The notes below the pieces were generated by a model, which saw only the letters and a program-made list of their open reading frames with translations, had not been told where the DNA came from and made no database searches. From Adlercreutzia sp910585575 (GTDB taxonomy: Bacteria; Actinomycetota; Coriobacteriia; Coriobacteriales; Eggerthellaceae): a DNA stretch of 37,391 nt. Below, in pieces: positions 13,602 to 23,558 of this stretch. Numbering within the stretch: position 1 is the first letter of the stretch; each line of letters begins with the position of its first letter. The DNA lies in assembly GCF_951801035.1 (NCBI RefSeq), contig NZ_CATOKT010000013.1, one strand, 5' to 3'. The translations under genes were made by a program, and so were the position numbers.

Positions 13602-13650
13602 AGGAAAGAAGACAAGTTACTATAAACATATAAACTTATAAGGAATCGTC

Positions 13651-16600
13651 GTGACCGAAGATACTCCATCGTCGCGGGAGGGCGCTCGCTCGTCCAGCCC
13701 GGCCCTCGCCGCCTTTGTGCGCGCCATGGCCCAAGCGCCCACTGAGGGGGCGGGCGTCGTGCGGCTGCTGCCTACATTGACCTACGGTTTCGGAGAGTTC
13801 TCGCTCGCGTTCTCGGTGCAGGGGGAGCGCGGTTCCTACGTGGTGAAGTCCCTCGATGACTTCGTCGCCCATTGCGAAGGCGGGGAGGAAGCCACCTACG
13901 GGCCCAAGCTGTCGTTTGTGCACTGCCTTGGCGCCTTCCATCCGGCCAGTCGCCCCTTTGTGGGGTTTATCGGTCGCGCGGTGCGGCGGCGTCGTGAGCG
14001 AGAGGAGACTCGTCGTGGGTCCCGCGGCCGAGCGTTTGCCTACGAGGAGCGTTGGTCTTCGTCGTGCCGTGCGCCCGAAACGGTGGGTCGCACGCTGCAT
14101 TTGAGCGAGGACGAGGTGGTGGAATTCCTGGATGCCACCGGAGAGGAGCCCTTCGCCTTCGCCTGCACCGACGGCAGCGTGCGCTCGCGTATGACCGTAC
14201 ATTGCGCCTCCGGGCGGCCGCCGGCCCTGCTGCGGCTCATCGAGGAAGACGGAGGGGTGGTGCTCACGCGGGACGATGCCCTCATCGGTGCCTTTTCCGA
14301 TGACCGTGCCTATGTGCTTTTCGATGACGTCTTCTATCGCTGGGGAGATGAATGCGCCGAGGGAGCGCAGTTCATTCGTCAGGTCTATAACGCCGACGAT
14401 GCCGAGCTGTTTGTGGCCGCTGCCGATCTGCCGGCCTTCGGCGCGACGGTGCTGCCGCGGTTGGAGGAGGCCTTCGAGCTGCAGGCCCCGGCGTTTCTCG
14501 ATGCCTATCGCCGTCGTCCGTGCCAGGTGAACTTCTACTTCGACCGCGTGGGGGAGGCCATCGAGGTGGGCGCCCGCGTGCGCTATGGGGCTGATGAAGT
14601 GGTGCTCTCCCTGGGACCCTCAGAGGTTCCCGGGGCCGTGGAGCAGGTGCGCGAGGGTATCGTGGTGATGGCCGGCGTTGTGGACGAGGTGCCCGAGGCC
14701 AGCACGGAAATGCTTTGGCGCAACCTTGAGCGCGAGCAGGGCGCCCTCGAGATGCTTCGGCAGTATGTGCCTGCTTCGGCTTCGCTGTCCCTGGCTGACG
14801 AGGAAGCCGTGGGTCTATTGCTCTTCGAAGGGCTGGCACGTTTCCAGGAGGCCGGTGCGGTACATACCACGCCGGCTTTCGATCGGCTGCTGTTCGCGCG
14901 GCCTCCGCGGTTGTCCCTCGGGCTTTCCCTGGCGGGCAACCTTATTGCCATGGACGTGGCCTTAAGCGACGTGCCTCCCGAGGAGCTGGCCGCGTTGCTC
15001 GGCTCCTATCGGCGCCATCGCCGCTTCCACCGACTGCGCCAGGGCGCCTTCCTCGATTTGAATGCCAGTGACGTGGCCGAGCTGAACCGCCTGGCCCAGG
15101 ATGTGGGCCTTGATGCGGCAACCTGGGACGGCTCGCCGGTGGAGTTGCCCACCTGGCAGGCCTTCTATCTGGATAACGAGCTGGCCGACGTCTATCGCGA
15201 TCAGGGGTTTACCGAGTTCGTTGCTCGCTATCGGTCGCTCTATCGTCGCGCCCAGCGGGCCGGAAGTTCCTCGGGCGCGGGCGATGCCGCGTCTTCGGAA
15301 GGCGCGATAGCAGAGAATGCGGCGACGGAGGGTGCCGCAGCCCCTTCCGGAGCCCGCGCGACCCAGGAAGCAACTGCTGCCATTCCAGGCTTCGAGGCAC
15401 GACTGCGCTCCTATCAGGCAGCGGGCGTGGAGTGGATCGAGGCGCTGTGGGAAGCGGGTCTCGGCGGCATTCTGGCCGATGAGATGGGCCTGGGGAAGAC
15501 CGTACAGGTGATCGCCGCGCTCTGCCAACGGCGCGCTCAGGCGCTCGCGGCTCAGGTCCAAGCGCCCGAGGCTCAGGGCCAAGCGCCCGAGGACCAGGCC
15601 CAAGCGCCTGTTGGTGCGGCGACAAAGCCCGCGCTGGTGGTGTGCCCCGCGTCCCTGGTCTACAACTGGATGGCCGAGTTCGCCCGCTTCGCGCCTGCGT
15701 TGGGTGTCTGCGCGGTGAGCGGCTCGGCTTCCGAGCGGGCAGTCCAGCGGGCCGGCGCGGCGGAGGTGCTGGTGTGCTCCTACGACGTTGTGCGCCGCGA
15801 TGCCGAGGCCTGGGAGGCGCTCGACTTCGATGTGGTGGTGCTCGATGAGGCCCAGTACATCAAGAATCACGCTACGGCCACCACGCGGGCCGTCAAACGG
15901 CTACGCGCCGATCATCGCCTGGCGCTGACGGGTACCCCGTTGGAAAACCGCCTCTCGGAGCTGTGGAGCATCTTCGATTTCCTCATGCCGGGCTTGCTCG
16001 GCCCCTATCAGCGCTTTCGCGAGCGCTTCGAGGCGGCCATCATCGGCGGCGATGACGACGCCGCCCGCCGGCTGCGCCTGCTGACGGCTCCCTTCGTCCT
16101 GCGGCGCACGAAGCAGGCCGTGGCGCCCGAGCTGCCGGCGAAGGCCACGGTGACCGTGCCCGTGGCGCTCGAGGGCGAGCAGCGCCGCCTCTATGACGGG
16201 GCTGAACAGTCGCTGCGCGAGCGCTTGGCGGCGCAAATTCGACTGTCCCGCTCCCGTGAGGCACGCTACCTGTCCGACAAGGAGCGCGAGGCGCGGGCGC
16301 CCCGGGTCCAAGTGCTCGCCGAGCTGTCCTCCCTGCGGCGCATTGCCCTTGACCCTGCCCTGGTGTTCGAAAACTACCAGGGCTCCTCGGCCAAAATGGA
16401 AGCGCTGCTGGAGCTGGTATGCGCCGGATGCGAAGCGGGGCAGAAGATGCTCGTCTACTCCCAGTTCACCAGTTTTCTTGCCCGTGTGGCGGAACGGCTG
16501 GAGCAGCAAGGGATACCGTTCTACCAGTTGACGGGCTCCACACCGAAAAAGGAGCGCGTGGCCCTGGCGGCGGCTTTCAATCACAATAAGGTGCCGGTGT

Positions 16601-16974
16601 TCCTTATTTCGCTCAAAGCCGGCGGCGTGGGTCTGAACTTGACGGGCGCCACCGTGGTGGTGCACACCGATCCCTGGTGGAACGACGCCGCCGCGCGCCA
16701 GGCGGCCGATCGCACCCACCGGTTGGGCCAGGACCAGCCGGTCACCGTGTACGAGCTGGTGGCCCAGAACACCATCGAGGAGCGCATGCGCTCGCTGGCT
16801 GCCATGAAGGCCGAGCTCGCGGCTTTGGTGCTGGGGGAGGCCGAAGAAGAGGACGTAGGGGACACTCTGCCGGGTGGTTCCCAAACGGGAAGCCCTGGCA
16901 AGGACGGGCTGGCTGCCGCGGGTGCGCTGTCGCCGGAAGAGCTTTACGATCTCTTGAACTGGCATGAAGAATGA
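13651..16974 (+). CDS. SNF2/Rad54-family DNA-translocating ATPase with bacterial SNF2-associated N-terminal region
   Basis: This is a 1107-residue protein starting at GTG 13651 after AAGGA. The first 530 residues lack enzyme motifs and resemble the region that precedes the ATPase core in bacterial SNF2 proteins. The core begins near residue 580 (LRSYQAAGVEWI). It has the Walker A segment DEMGLGKT (about 610), the Walker B box DEAQ (about 732), motif III LTGTPLENRLSELWSIFDF, and the C-terminal helicase lobe with KAGGVGLNLTGA and ADRTHRLGQ (about 990-1030). Such proteins pump along double-stranded DNA to remodel protein-DNA complexes. An Ala/Gln/Pro-rich repeat insert (AQAPE-like units, about 629-656) sits just after Walker A, an unusual place and probably a flexible loop. 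A second low-complexity linker lies at about 537-578. Confidence 0.93.
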   Translation: MTEDTPSSREGARSSSPALAAFVRAMAQAPTEGAGVVRLLPTLTYGFGEFSLAFSVQGERGSYVVKSLDDFVAHCEGGEEATYGPKLSFVHCLGAFHPASRPFVGFIGRAVRRRREREETRRGSRGRAFAYEERWSSSCRAPETVGRTLHLSEDEVVEFLDATGEEPFAFACTDGSVRSRMTVHCASGRPPALLRLIEEDGGVVLTRDDALIGAFSDDRAYVLFDDVFYRWGDECAEGAQFIRQVYNADDAELFVAAADLPAFGATVLPRLEEAFELQAPAFLDAYRRRPCQVNFYFDRVGEAIEVGARVRYGADEVVLSLGPSEVPGAVEQVREGIVVMAGVVDEVPEASTEMLWRNLEREQGALEMLRQYVPASASLSLADEEAVGLLLFEGLARFQEAGAVHTTPAFDRLLFARPPRLSLGLSLAGNLIAMDVALSDVPPEELAALLGSYRRHRRFHRLRQGAFLDLNASDVAELNRLAQDVGLDAATWDGSPVELPTWQAFYLDNELADVYRDQGFTEFVARYRSLYRRAQRAGSSSGAGDAASSEGAIAENAATEGAAAPSGARATQEATAAIPGFEARLRSYQAAGVEWIEALWEAGLGGILADEMGLGKTVQVIAALCQRRAQALAAQVQAPEAQGQAPEDQAQAPVGAATKPALVVCPASLVYNWMAEFARFAPALGVCAVSGSASERAVQRAGAAEVLVCSYDVVRRDAEAWEALDFDVVVLDEAQYIKNHATATTRAVKRLRADHRLALTGTPLENRLSELWSIFDFLMPGLLGPYQRFRERFEAAIIGGDDDAARRLRLLTAPFVLRRTKQAVAPELPAKATVTVPVALEGEQRRLYDGAEQSLRERLAAQIRLSRSREARYLSDKEREARAPRVQVLAELSSLRRIALDPALVFENYQGSSAKMEALLELVCAGCEAGQKMLVYSQFTSFLARVAERLEQQGIPFYQLTGSTPKKERVALAAAFNHNKVPVFLISLKAGGVGLNLTGATVVVHTDPWWNDAAARQAADRTHRLGQDQPVTVYELVAQNTIEERMRSLAAMKAELAALVLGEAEEEDVGDTLPGGSQTGSPGKDGLAAAGALSPEELYDLLNWHEE

Positions 16975-17060
16975 TCGGGCTCCTTCGCGTGGGCGCGGGA
17001 ATAGCGTAAACTGGAACGAAACAACTTTGATGGCGGCCACGATGACAAAGGAGCACGTCC

Positions 17061-18587
<1,527 letters not shown>

Positions 18588-18592
18588 CCCCC

Positions 18593-18598
18593 TATAAT
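18593..18598 (+). promoter_or_regulatory. Putative -10 box for ffh
   Basis: TATAAT lies just after the ftsY stop codon and 38 bases before the ffh start. The -35 region would be inside the ftsY tail and is not obvious. ffh may have its own promoter in addition to read-through. Confidence 0.4.
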
Positions 18599-18635
18599 GC
18601 TTGCGAACCATTTTCGCTGAAGGAGTACGTAGCCC

Positions 18636-20051
18636 ATGCTTGAGAATCTTTCCGAACGCCTCCAAGGCATCTTCTCCGGCCTGAAGTCCAAAGGCCGTCT
18701 GACCGAGGACGACATCAATGCCGCCATGCGCGAGATCCGCCTGGCGCTGCTGGAGGCCGACGTCAACTTCAAGGTGGTCAAAACCTTCGTCGCTCGCACC
18801 AAGGAGCGCTGCCTGTCGGCCGAGGTGCTCGATTCCCTTACGCCGGCACAGAACGTCGTGAAGATTGTGCTCGACGAGCTCACCGAGCTTCTGGGCCGCA
18901 CCGATTCGCGCCTGGTGCTGGGCAGTCGCATTCCCAACGTCATCATGCTGGTGGGCCTGCAGGGCTCCGGTAAAACCACGGCGGCCGCCAAGCTGGCCTA
19001 CCGCCTCAAGCAGGAAAATCACAGCCCGCTGCTCATTGCCGGCGACGTGTACCGCCCCGCTGCCGCCGATCAGCTGCAAACCCTGGGCGACGAGATCGAC
19101 GTGCGCGTCTATCGCGGCGACGGAAAAGACCCGGTGGCCATTGCGAAGGAAGGCGTGCAGTACGCCATCGACAACCTGCGCGACGTGGTCATCATCGACA
19201 CCGCCGGCCGTTTGCATGTGGACGCCGACATGATGGAAGAGGCCCAGGCCATCAAAGAGTCTGTGAAGCCCGACCAAATCCTCATGGTGGTCGACGCCAT
19301 GACCGGCCAGGACGTGGTGAACGTGGTGGAGGCCTTCGCCGAGTCGGTGGACTTCGACGGCGTCATCATGTCGAAGATGGACGGCGACGCCCGCGGCGGC
19401 GGCGCCCTGTCTATCCGCGAAGTCACGGGCAAGCCCATCAAGTTCATTTCCTCGGGCGAGAAGCCCGACTCGCTGGAGCAGTTTCACCCCGACCGCATGG
19501 CCAAGCGCATCTTGGGCATGGGCGACGTGGTGTCCCTCATCGAGAACGCCGTGCGCGTGCAGCAGGCCGAGGAAGAGGAGATGGAAGCCGAGCGCATGAT
19601 GCGCGGCCAAATTACCTTGGACGACTTCCTTATGATGAACAAGCAGGTGCGCAAGATGGGCGGCGTCTCCAAGCTCATCAGCGCGCTGCCCGGTGGCGAC
19701 AAGGCCCTGGGATCGGGCCAGGTAGACGAGGGGGCACTCGATGCCATGGAGGTCATCATCAACTCCATGACCAAGGCCGAGCGCGCCAAGCCCGAACTTC
19801 TGAACGGCAGCCGTCGTGCCCGCATTGCCAAGGGCGCCGGCGTCACCGTCACCGACGTGAACCAAATGATGAAGAAGTTCAATGAAACGAAGAAGATGGT
19901 GAAGCAGGCCACCGCCGGCATGGAGCAGCAGGCCTCCCGCAAGGGGAAGAAGGGCAAGAAAGGCAAGCGTCGCCGCGGCTTGGGGCTGCCCGGCATGGGC
20001 GGCATGTCCATGAAGGACCTCCAGAAACTCCAAGACATGATGGGGCAGTAG
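18636..20051 (+). CDS. ffh: Ffh, SRP54 subunit of the signal recognition particle
   Basis: This 471-residue protein has an AAGGAG site 10 bases before ATG 18636. The N domain (about 1-90) is followed by the G domain with GLQGSGKTTAAAKLAYRL (about 106-123), DVYRPAAADQL, DTAGRLHVD (about 188) and SKMDGDARGGG (about 245-256). The M domain (about 295-435) carries MGGVSKLISALPG and the SRP RNA-binding segment SRRARIAKGAGVTVTDVNQMMKKF. The tail is Lys- and Gly-rich, then Met-rich (GMGGMSMKDLQKLQDMMGQ). All elements needed for signal-sequence and 4.5S RNA binding are present. It is adjacent to ftsY and ends with a clear terminator. Confidence 0.97.
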   Translation: MLENLSERLQGIFSGLKSKGRLTEDDINAAMREIRLALLEADVNFKVVKTFVARTKERCLSAEVLDSLTPAQNVVKIVLDELTELLGRTDSRLVLGSRIPNVIMLVGLQGSGKTTAAAKLAYRLKQENHSPLLIAGDVYRPAAADQLQTLGDEIDVRVYRGDGKDPVAIAKEGVQYAIDNLRDVVIIDTAGRLHVDADMMEEAQAIKESVKPDQILMVVDAMTGQDVVNVVEAFAESVDFDGVIMSKMDGDARGGGALSIREVTGKPIKFISSGEKPDSLEQFHPDRMAKRILGMGDVVSLIENAVRVQQAEEEEMEAERMMRGQITLDDFLMMNKQVRKMGGVSKLISALPGGDKALGSGQVDEGALDAMEVIINSMTKAERAKPELLNGSRRARIAKGAGVTVTDVNQMMKKFNETKKMVKQATAGMEQQASRKGKKGKKGKRRRGLGLPGMGGMSMKDLQKLQDMMGQ

Positions 20052-20077
20052 GACTGCCCGACTCGTTTTCGCATCCC

Positions 20078-20101
20078 AAGAGCCCCGTTCGGGGCTCTTT
20101 T
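20078..20101 (+). terminator. Rho-independent terminator after ffh
   Basis: AAGAGCCCC 20078-20086 pairs with GGGGCTCTT 20091-20099 around the tetraloop GTTC, followed by a short T run. It lies 27 bases after the ffh stop. Confidence 0.9.
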
Positions 20102-20138
20102 CGATGATGCCCGATAGTGGGTCTCTGCGGTGCTAGTT

Positions 20139-21035
20139 CTACCGAGCGAGGTCGTTTGAGCAGGCCAGCGCGCAGGACTCCAAGATGGCCCCGTAGGATC
20201 CCTCAAGAGGCTCTTTGCTATGGACCACGCCGAAGCCCCAGCGCGATCCTTCGACGGGAATGGCGCGGATGGCGCCGTGGTGAGAGAAGGCGGCCAGATT
20301 CAGCATGTAGGGCAGCGTGAAGCCTAAGGCTCGACCTTCGGCAACCTCCTGATAGATCCACATGATCTCGCTTCGTTCGATGATATGCGGAGCGGGAAGC
20401 CCCGCGTCTTCCATTCGCGTCATCAGGCGGGTGTAGCATTTGAATCCGTGGCCGGGCATGGCGATGGTCTGATCAGCCAAGTCTTCCAGGGTCAGCTCGT
20501 CACGTTCGAAGAGGGGGCAGTGCTGGGGCACCCACAGGCATACGCTCGTAGCATATAGCTCCTTGAAGACGAGGTCTCCTCGAGCCGGCGAGACAAGTAG
20601 CCCCGTATGGTATTGCCCTTCTTCGATGAAGCGCTCGCACTCGGCGTCGGGCATTTCGATAAGCGTGAGACGAGCCTCCGGGCAACGCTGGCGAAAAGCT
20701 GCCTTGAGCGGCTCTTCGATAAGGCCTGAAATACCCAGCGAGGTGGGTACTTGGAAATCAAAGGCGCCGTTTTCGGTGAGCTCGTTGAAGCTGCTCTGCA
20801 GCTGGGAGCGTTCCCGCTGCAGGTTTTTGGCGAACTCGTAGTACAGATCGGCGTAGGGAGTTGGGGTGCGCTGGCCGTTGGCATCGGTGATGAACAAGGT
20901 GACGCCGAGTTGTTTCTCGAGGTTTCGGATGGCTTTCGAAAAGCCTTGGGGCGACATGGGCACTTTCGCTGCCGCAACGCTGAAGTTCGGCGACTCGTAG
21001 GCGTAAATGAAGTAATCGACTCGATCTTCGAGCAT
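20139..21035 (-). CDS. LysR family transcriptional regulator
   Basis: This 298-residue protein is on the minus strand. ATG (21033-21035, MLEDRVDYFIYA) is preferred over one 18 bases upstream because AAAAGGGG precedes it. The N-terminal helix-turn-helix (about 5-60) reads SPNFSVAAAKVPMSPQGFSKAIRNLEKQLG, split here as the two helices of a LysR domain, and TLF follows. The remaining 230 residues fit the periplasmic-binding-like effector domain. The gene is divergent from a Tat-exported flavoprotein reductase, and a perfect dyad (21126-21140) lies between them. LysR proteins next to their target often activate it in response to the substrate. That role is inferred from position. Confidence 0.9.
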   Translation of the reverse strand: MLEDRVDYFIYAYESPNFSVAAAKVPMSPQGFSKAIRNLEKQLGVTLFITDANGQRTPTPYADLYYEFAKNLQRERSQLQSSFNELTENGAFDFQVPTSLGISGLIEEPLKAAFRQRCPEARLTLIEMPDAECERFIEEGQYHTGLLVSPARGDLVFKELYATSVCLWVPQHCPLFERDELTLEDLADQTIAMPGHGFKCYTRLMTRMEDAGLPAPHIIERSEIMWIYQEVAEGRALGFTLPYMLNLAAFSHHGAIRAIPVEGSRWGFGVVHSKEPLEGSYGAILESCALACSNDLAR

Positions 21036-21125
21036 GACCCTACCCCTTTTCAATTGTGCGCCGCAGGGCGCCCTCCCGAAGGCTATTGTAGTACCCGAAA
21101 TACATCAATGACCAGATCACTGGGC

Positions 21126-21140
21126 GAAACTTATAGTTTC
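21126..21140. promoter_or_regulatory. Perfect dyad in the LysR / flavoprotein divergent region
   Basis: GAAACT and AGTTTC are separated by TAT. It lies about 90 bases upstream of the regulator start and 117 bases upstream of the reductase start. It is a candidate LysR operator. Confidence 0.5.
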
Positions 21141-21256
21141 AAGGGGCAAACAATAAGCTGAACCGAAATCTCTTCACAAAGGTTTTCGACTTGTCAATAA
21201 TGCCAGCCATCGCGGTTCAGGGAAAACCGCACGAACCTTGTTTCGAGGAGGGAAAC

Positions 21257-22975
21257 ATGATCGAAGAAAGCAATTTGAGCCGTCGCTCGTTTCTGACGGG
21301 AGCGGGCCTTGTGGCTGCCGGCATCGCCGGCGCGGGCCTGGCGGGCTGCGCCCCCCAGGCGCAGAGCGAAGAGCCGGCGGCTGCTGCCAGCGACCTTGCC
21401 GCCACCGGCGAGGACGAGGCTGCGGCTTCTACCGCCGACGACATTTGGAAGATCGCCGAGCTGGGCGAGCCTACTGAGACCATCCAGGCCGACGTGTGCA
21501 TCGTCGGTGCGGGCGGTACGGGCACGGCGGCGGCCATTCAAGCCATCGACCTGGGCCTGAAGCCGGTGGTTATCGAGCGCATGGAGGGCTACGGCGGCTC
21601 CTTCATCGGCACCGAGGGCATGACCGGCTTGGAGACCAAGTACACCTCGGGTGAGAACTGCCCGATGTTCGCCGGTGCCTACAACCCCGACCAGCCCTAC
21701 GGCGTGAAGAACGCCATGAACACCTGCCTGAACTTCCATCATTGGATTCCGCAGCACAAGCTGTACGAGAACTTCTTCGGCCAGATGAACGAGACCATCG
21801 ACTGGCTTGAAGGTCATGGCCAGGTGTTCGCCGACGTCATCGCCATCGGTGCGGGTCCGAAGATCTGGCACGTGTACGACAAGGGCGAGGATGCCTCCCC
21901 GGGCGGTCACTTCATGATGACCTTCGGCGCCGAGGCCGAGAAGCTGGGCGTCGAGGCTCGCTTCAAGACTTTTGGCCGTCAGCTGGTCATCGAGGACGGC
22001 AAGGTGGCCGGCCTGCTGGCCGAGGACGAGAAGGGCAACGTGCTGAAGGTGGAGGCTCCGGTGGTGATGATCGCCACGGGCGGTTACGCCAACAACGCCG
22101 ACTTCCTCTACGGCGTGTCCGAGACCAAGAACGTGAACATCCAGGCCCTGGGCATGGACTGCCGCGATGGCGACGGCATCAAGATGGCCAAGGCTGCCGG
22201 CGCTGCTATGGCCGAGGGCCTGGGCACCGTGATGTGGTGCGGCCCTGTTACCCTGGGCGCCATCACGGCTACCTGGACCACTGACGCCTACTGCGCCGGC
22301 GTGCAGCCCACGCTGTGGATCAACCAGAATGGCGAGCGCTTCTGCAAGGAAGACCTGTGGATCGACGACTTCGCCGGCGCCGGTATTGCCGTGCGCAACC
22401 AGGAGCGCACCTTCGTGCTGTTCACCGAGGCCGATATGAAGCGCTGGGAGACTGACGGCCCCGACGGCCAGGTGTTCTCCTTCGGCACGCCGGGCACGCC
22501 GCTGGCCGAGGCCCGCGAGGTGCTGCAGGCCGCCGAAGGCTGCCATGTGGGCGACGACCTGGCCGCGCTGTGCCAGGAGGTCGGTCTGGACGCCGCGGCC
22601 GTTCAGGCCACGGTGGACGCCTACAATGCGGCTTGCGCTGCGGCGGCCAAGCTGGACGGCGAGGACACCTCGGCTGACGAGGAGTTCGGCAAGCGTGCTC
22701 AGTACATGCACGCCGTGGACGCCGGTCCCTATTGGCTGTGCGAGGTGGGCGATGGCTACTACACCACCTGCGGCGGCATCAAGGTGAACGAGAAGACTCA
22801 GGTGCTGGACGAAGAGGGCCAGGTCATTCCTGGCCTGTACGCGGGCGGCTCCGATGCGGGCGGCCTGTACGGCGACTCCTACGACGTGAAGTTCGCCCCC
22901 GGTTCTCAGGCCGCCTGGGCCGTGAACTCCGGTCGTCTGGCCATGAAGGACGCCAAGGAGTATCTGGGCAAGTAA
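21257..22975 (+). CDS. Tat-exported FAD-dependent reductase (fumarate reductase/urocanate reductase-like flavoprotein)
   Basis: This is a 572-residue protein. ATG 21257 follows GAGGAGGG; the frame extends upstream, but the Tat signal begins here. Residues 8-31 are SRRSF, a hydrophobic stretch and LAGC, a Tat lipoprotein signal with Cys31. The FAD-binding Rossmann motif VCIVGAGGTGTAAA is at about 80-94. IATGGYANNADF and the C-terminal GLYAGGSDAGGLYGDSYDVKF also bind FAD. There is no FMN-binding domain and no haem CxxCH motif, unlike urocanate or Shewanella fumarate reductases, so electrons must come from a separate protein. Eggerthellaceae encode many such flavoproteins acting on unsaturated acids, steroids or drugs (for example Cgr2). 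The substrate here is unknown. Confidence 0.9.
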   Translation: MIEESNLSRRSFLTGAGLVAAGIAGAGLAGCAPQAQSEEPAAAASDLAATGEDEAAASTADDIWKIAELGEPTETIQADVCIVGAGGTGTAAAIQAIDLGLKPVVIERMEGYGGSFIGTEGMTGLETKYTSGENCPMFAGAYNPDQPYGVKNAMNTCLNFHHWIPQHKLYENFFGQMNETIDWLEGHGQVFADVIAIGAGPKIWHVYDKGEDASPGGHFMMTFGAEAEKLGVEARFKTFGRQLVIEDGKVAGLLAEDEKGNVLKVEAPVVMIATGGYANNADFLYGVSETKNVNIQALGMDCRDGDGIKMAKAAGAAMAEGLGTVMWCGPVTLGAITATWTTDAYCAGVQPTLWINQNGERFCKEDLWIDDFAGAGIAVRNQERTFVLFTEADMKRWETDGPDGQVFSFGTPGTPLAEAREVLQAAEGCHVGDDLAALCQEVGLDAAAVQATVDAYNAACAAAAKLDGEDTSADEEFGKRAQYMHAVDAGPYWLCEVGDGYYTTCGGIKVNEKTQVLDEEGQVIPGLYAGGSDAGGLYGDSYDVKFAPGSQAAWAVNSGRLAMKDAKEYLGK

Positions 22976-23039
22976 GCCGGGCCCTTCGACAGCGGTTTTA
23001 GCGGCCGCTTGTAGCAATAACCTATTCGCTGGACTTTGG

Positions 23040-23067
23040 CTCGCCCCATTCCCTCCCTTGGGGCGAG
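23040..23067. other. Stem-loop in the 3' region of the flavoprotein gene
   Basis: CTCGCCCC 23040-23047 pairs perfectly with GGGGCGAG 23060-23067. No T-tract follows. It may protect the transcript end ahead of the terminator at 23081. Confidence 0.5.
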
Positions 23068-23080
23068 TCAGCTCCTCCCC

Positions 23081-23115
23081 AAAGGCCGATGTGTCTTCAA
23101 CGCACCGGCCTTTTT
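23081..23115 (+). terminator. Rho-independent terminator of the flavoprotein gene
   Basis: AAAGGCCG 23081-23088, then GTG after two unpaired bases, pairs with CAC and CGGCCTTT. The stem ends in a run of five T at 23111-23115. Confidence 0.85.
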
Positions 23116-23173
23116 CGTTGCATGGCATTGATAGGGGGCCGGTGAAGCTTTCGAAGAACGAGACGAGGGATCT

Positions 23174-23369
23174 GGTGGCAAAAAATGGGGCTTCTGACTA
23201 GCAGGGAAGGGGTTGAGCGGGTTTCATGCGAGTTTTCAGCCATCGATGGCCAATTTGGGCTGGCGGCAGCCTTGATCTCATGCCCCAGGAGCGCTCCTAG
23301 AGGCAGAATCGGCCCAGGATGGCTTTCTGGAGAGCAATCAGCTAGTCAGGAGTCCCGTTTTTTGCCACC
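23174..23369. mobile_element. MITE-like element, 196 bp with 29-bp imperfect terminal inverted repeats
   Basis: The left end 23174-23202 starts GGTGGCAAAAAATGGG. The right end 23341-23369 is its reverse complement with 3 mismatches in 29. The interior is unrelated between halves and holds two perfect 12-base palindromes, GCCATCGATGGC (23239-23250) and AGGAGCGCTCCT (23287-23298). There is no transposase gene. No clear target-site duplication is seen at the edges, so the insertion mechanism is uncertain. It lies upstream of the nickel-type operon promoter. Confidence 0.6.
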
Positions 23370-23458
23370 GAGCTATGAGTTTCGGCGACGGAGGGGGAGC
23401 TAGAGGGGGACTATTGTGCTTTTCCTCAAACATGAGGTGCCGCTCATCTTCTTGTAAG

Positions 23459-23481
23459 GTTACGAATGAAAAATCAGTAAC
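23459..23481. promoter_or_regulatory. NikR-like operator, distal copy
   Basis: GTTAC and GTAAC are separated by 13 bases. The right half extends to GTAACAC, a perfect match to the GTGTTAC-N13/14-GTAACAC NikR consensus reported for many bacteria by comparative genomics (recalled, not checked). The left half is AGGTTAC. It lies at the -35 side of the promoter. Confidence 0.6.
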
Positions 23482-23500
23482 ACTTAAGGGCGCTCTCTGC

Positions 23501-23506
23501 TATGAT
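23501..23506 (+). promoter_or_regulatory. Putative -10 box of the nickel/peptide-type ABC operon
   Basis: TATGAT lies between the two GTTAC-N13-GTAAC sites, so binding at either site would block it. A -35 match about 17 bases upstream (TAACAC) is poor. Confidence 0.5.
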
Positions 23507-23507
23507 G

Positions 23508-23532
23508 TGTTACGTCATCGAATTGCGTAACA
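23508..23532. promoter_or_regulatory. NikR-like operator, proximal copy
   Basis: TGTTACG and CGTAACA are perfect inverted repeats 11 bases apart, forming GTGTTAC-N13-GTAACAT with the flanking bases. That differs from the recalled NikR consensus in one position. It overlaps the expected transcription start, and its centre is 50 bases from the centre of the distal copy, a repressor-like arrangement. Confidence 0.65.
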
Positions 23533-23558
23533 TCATTGAAAAGGAGAACGAAGGTATC

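Larger units (their letters stand above)
13191..13650. other. Non-coding stretch with degenerate tandem repeats and the SNF2 gene promoter
   Basis: This 460-base gap lies between two divergent genes. Its middle (13340-13486) is a decayed tandem array with a period near 31 bases. The final 80 bases are AT-rich and hold a TATAAT (13596-13601) for the SNF2 gene. No protein-like frame was found on either strand. Confidence 0.6.
22976..23558. other. Intergenic region with terminator, MITE-like element and nickel-type operators
   Basis: This 583-base stretch holds, in order, a GC-rich hairpin (23040-23067), a terminator (23081-23115), a 196-base element with terminal inverted repeats (23174-23369), and a promoter with two dyad operators (23459-23532). 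An open frame runs through the MITE-like element but lacks a ribosome site and protein-like composition. Confidence 0.6.

Noticed and set aside
23185..23403. A 72-residue open frame inside the MITE-like element
   Set aside because: No ribosome site, no protein-like pattern, and it overlaps both inverted ends.
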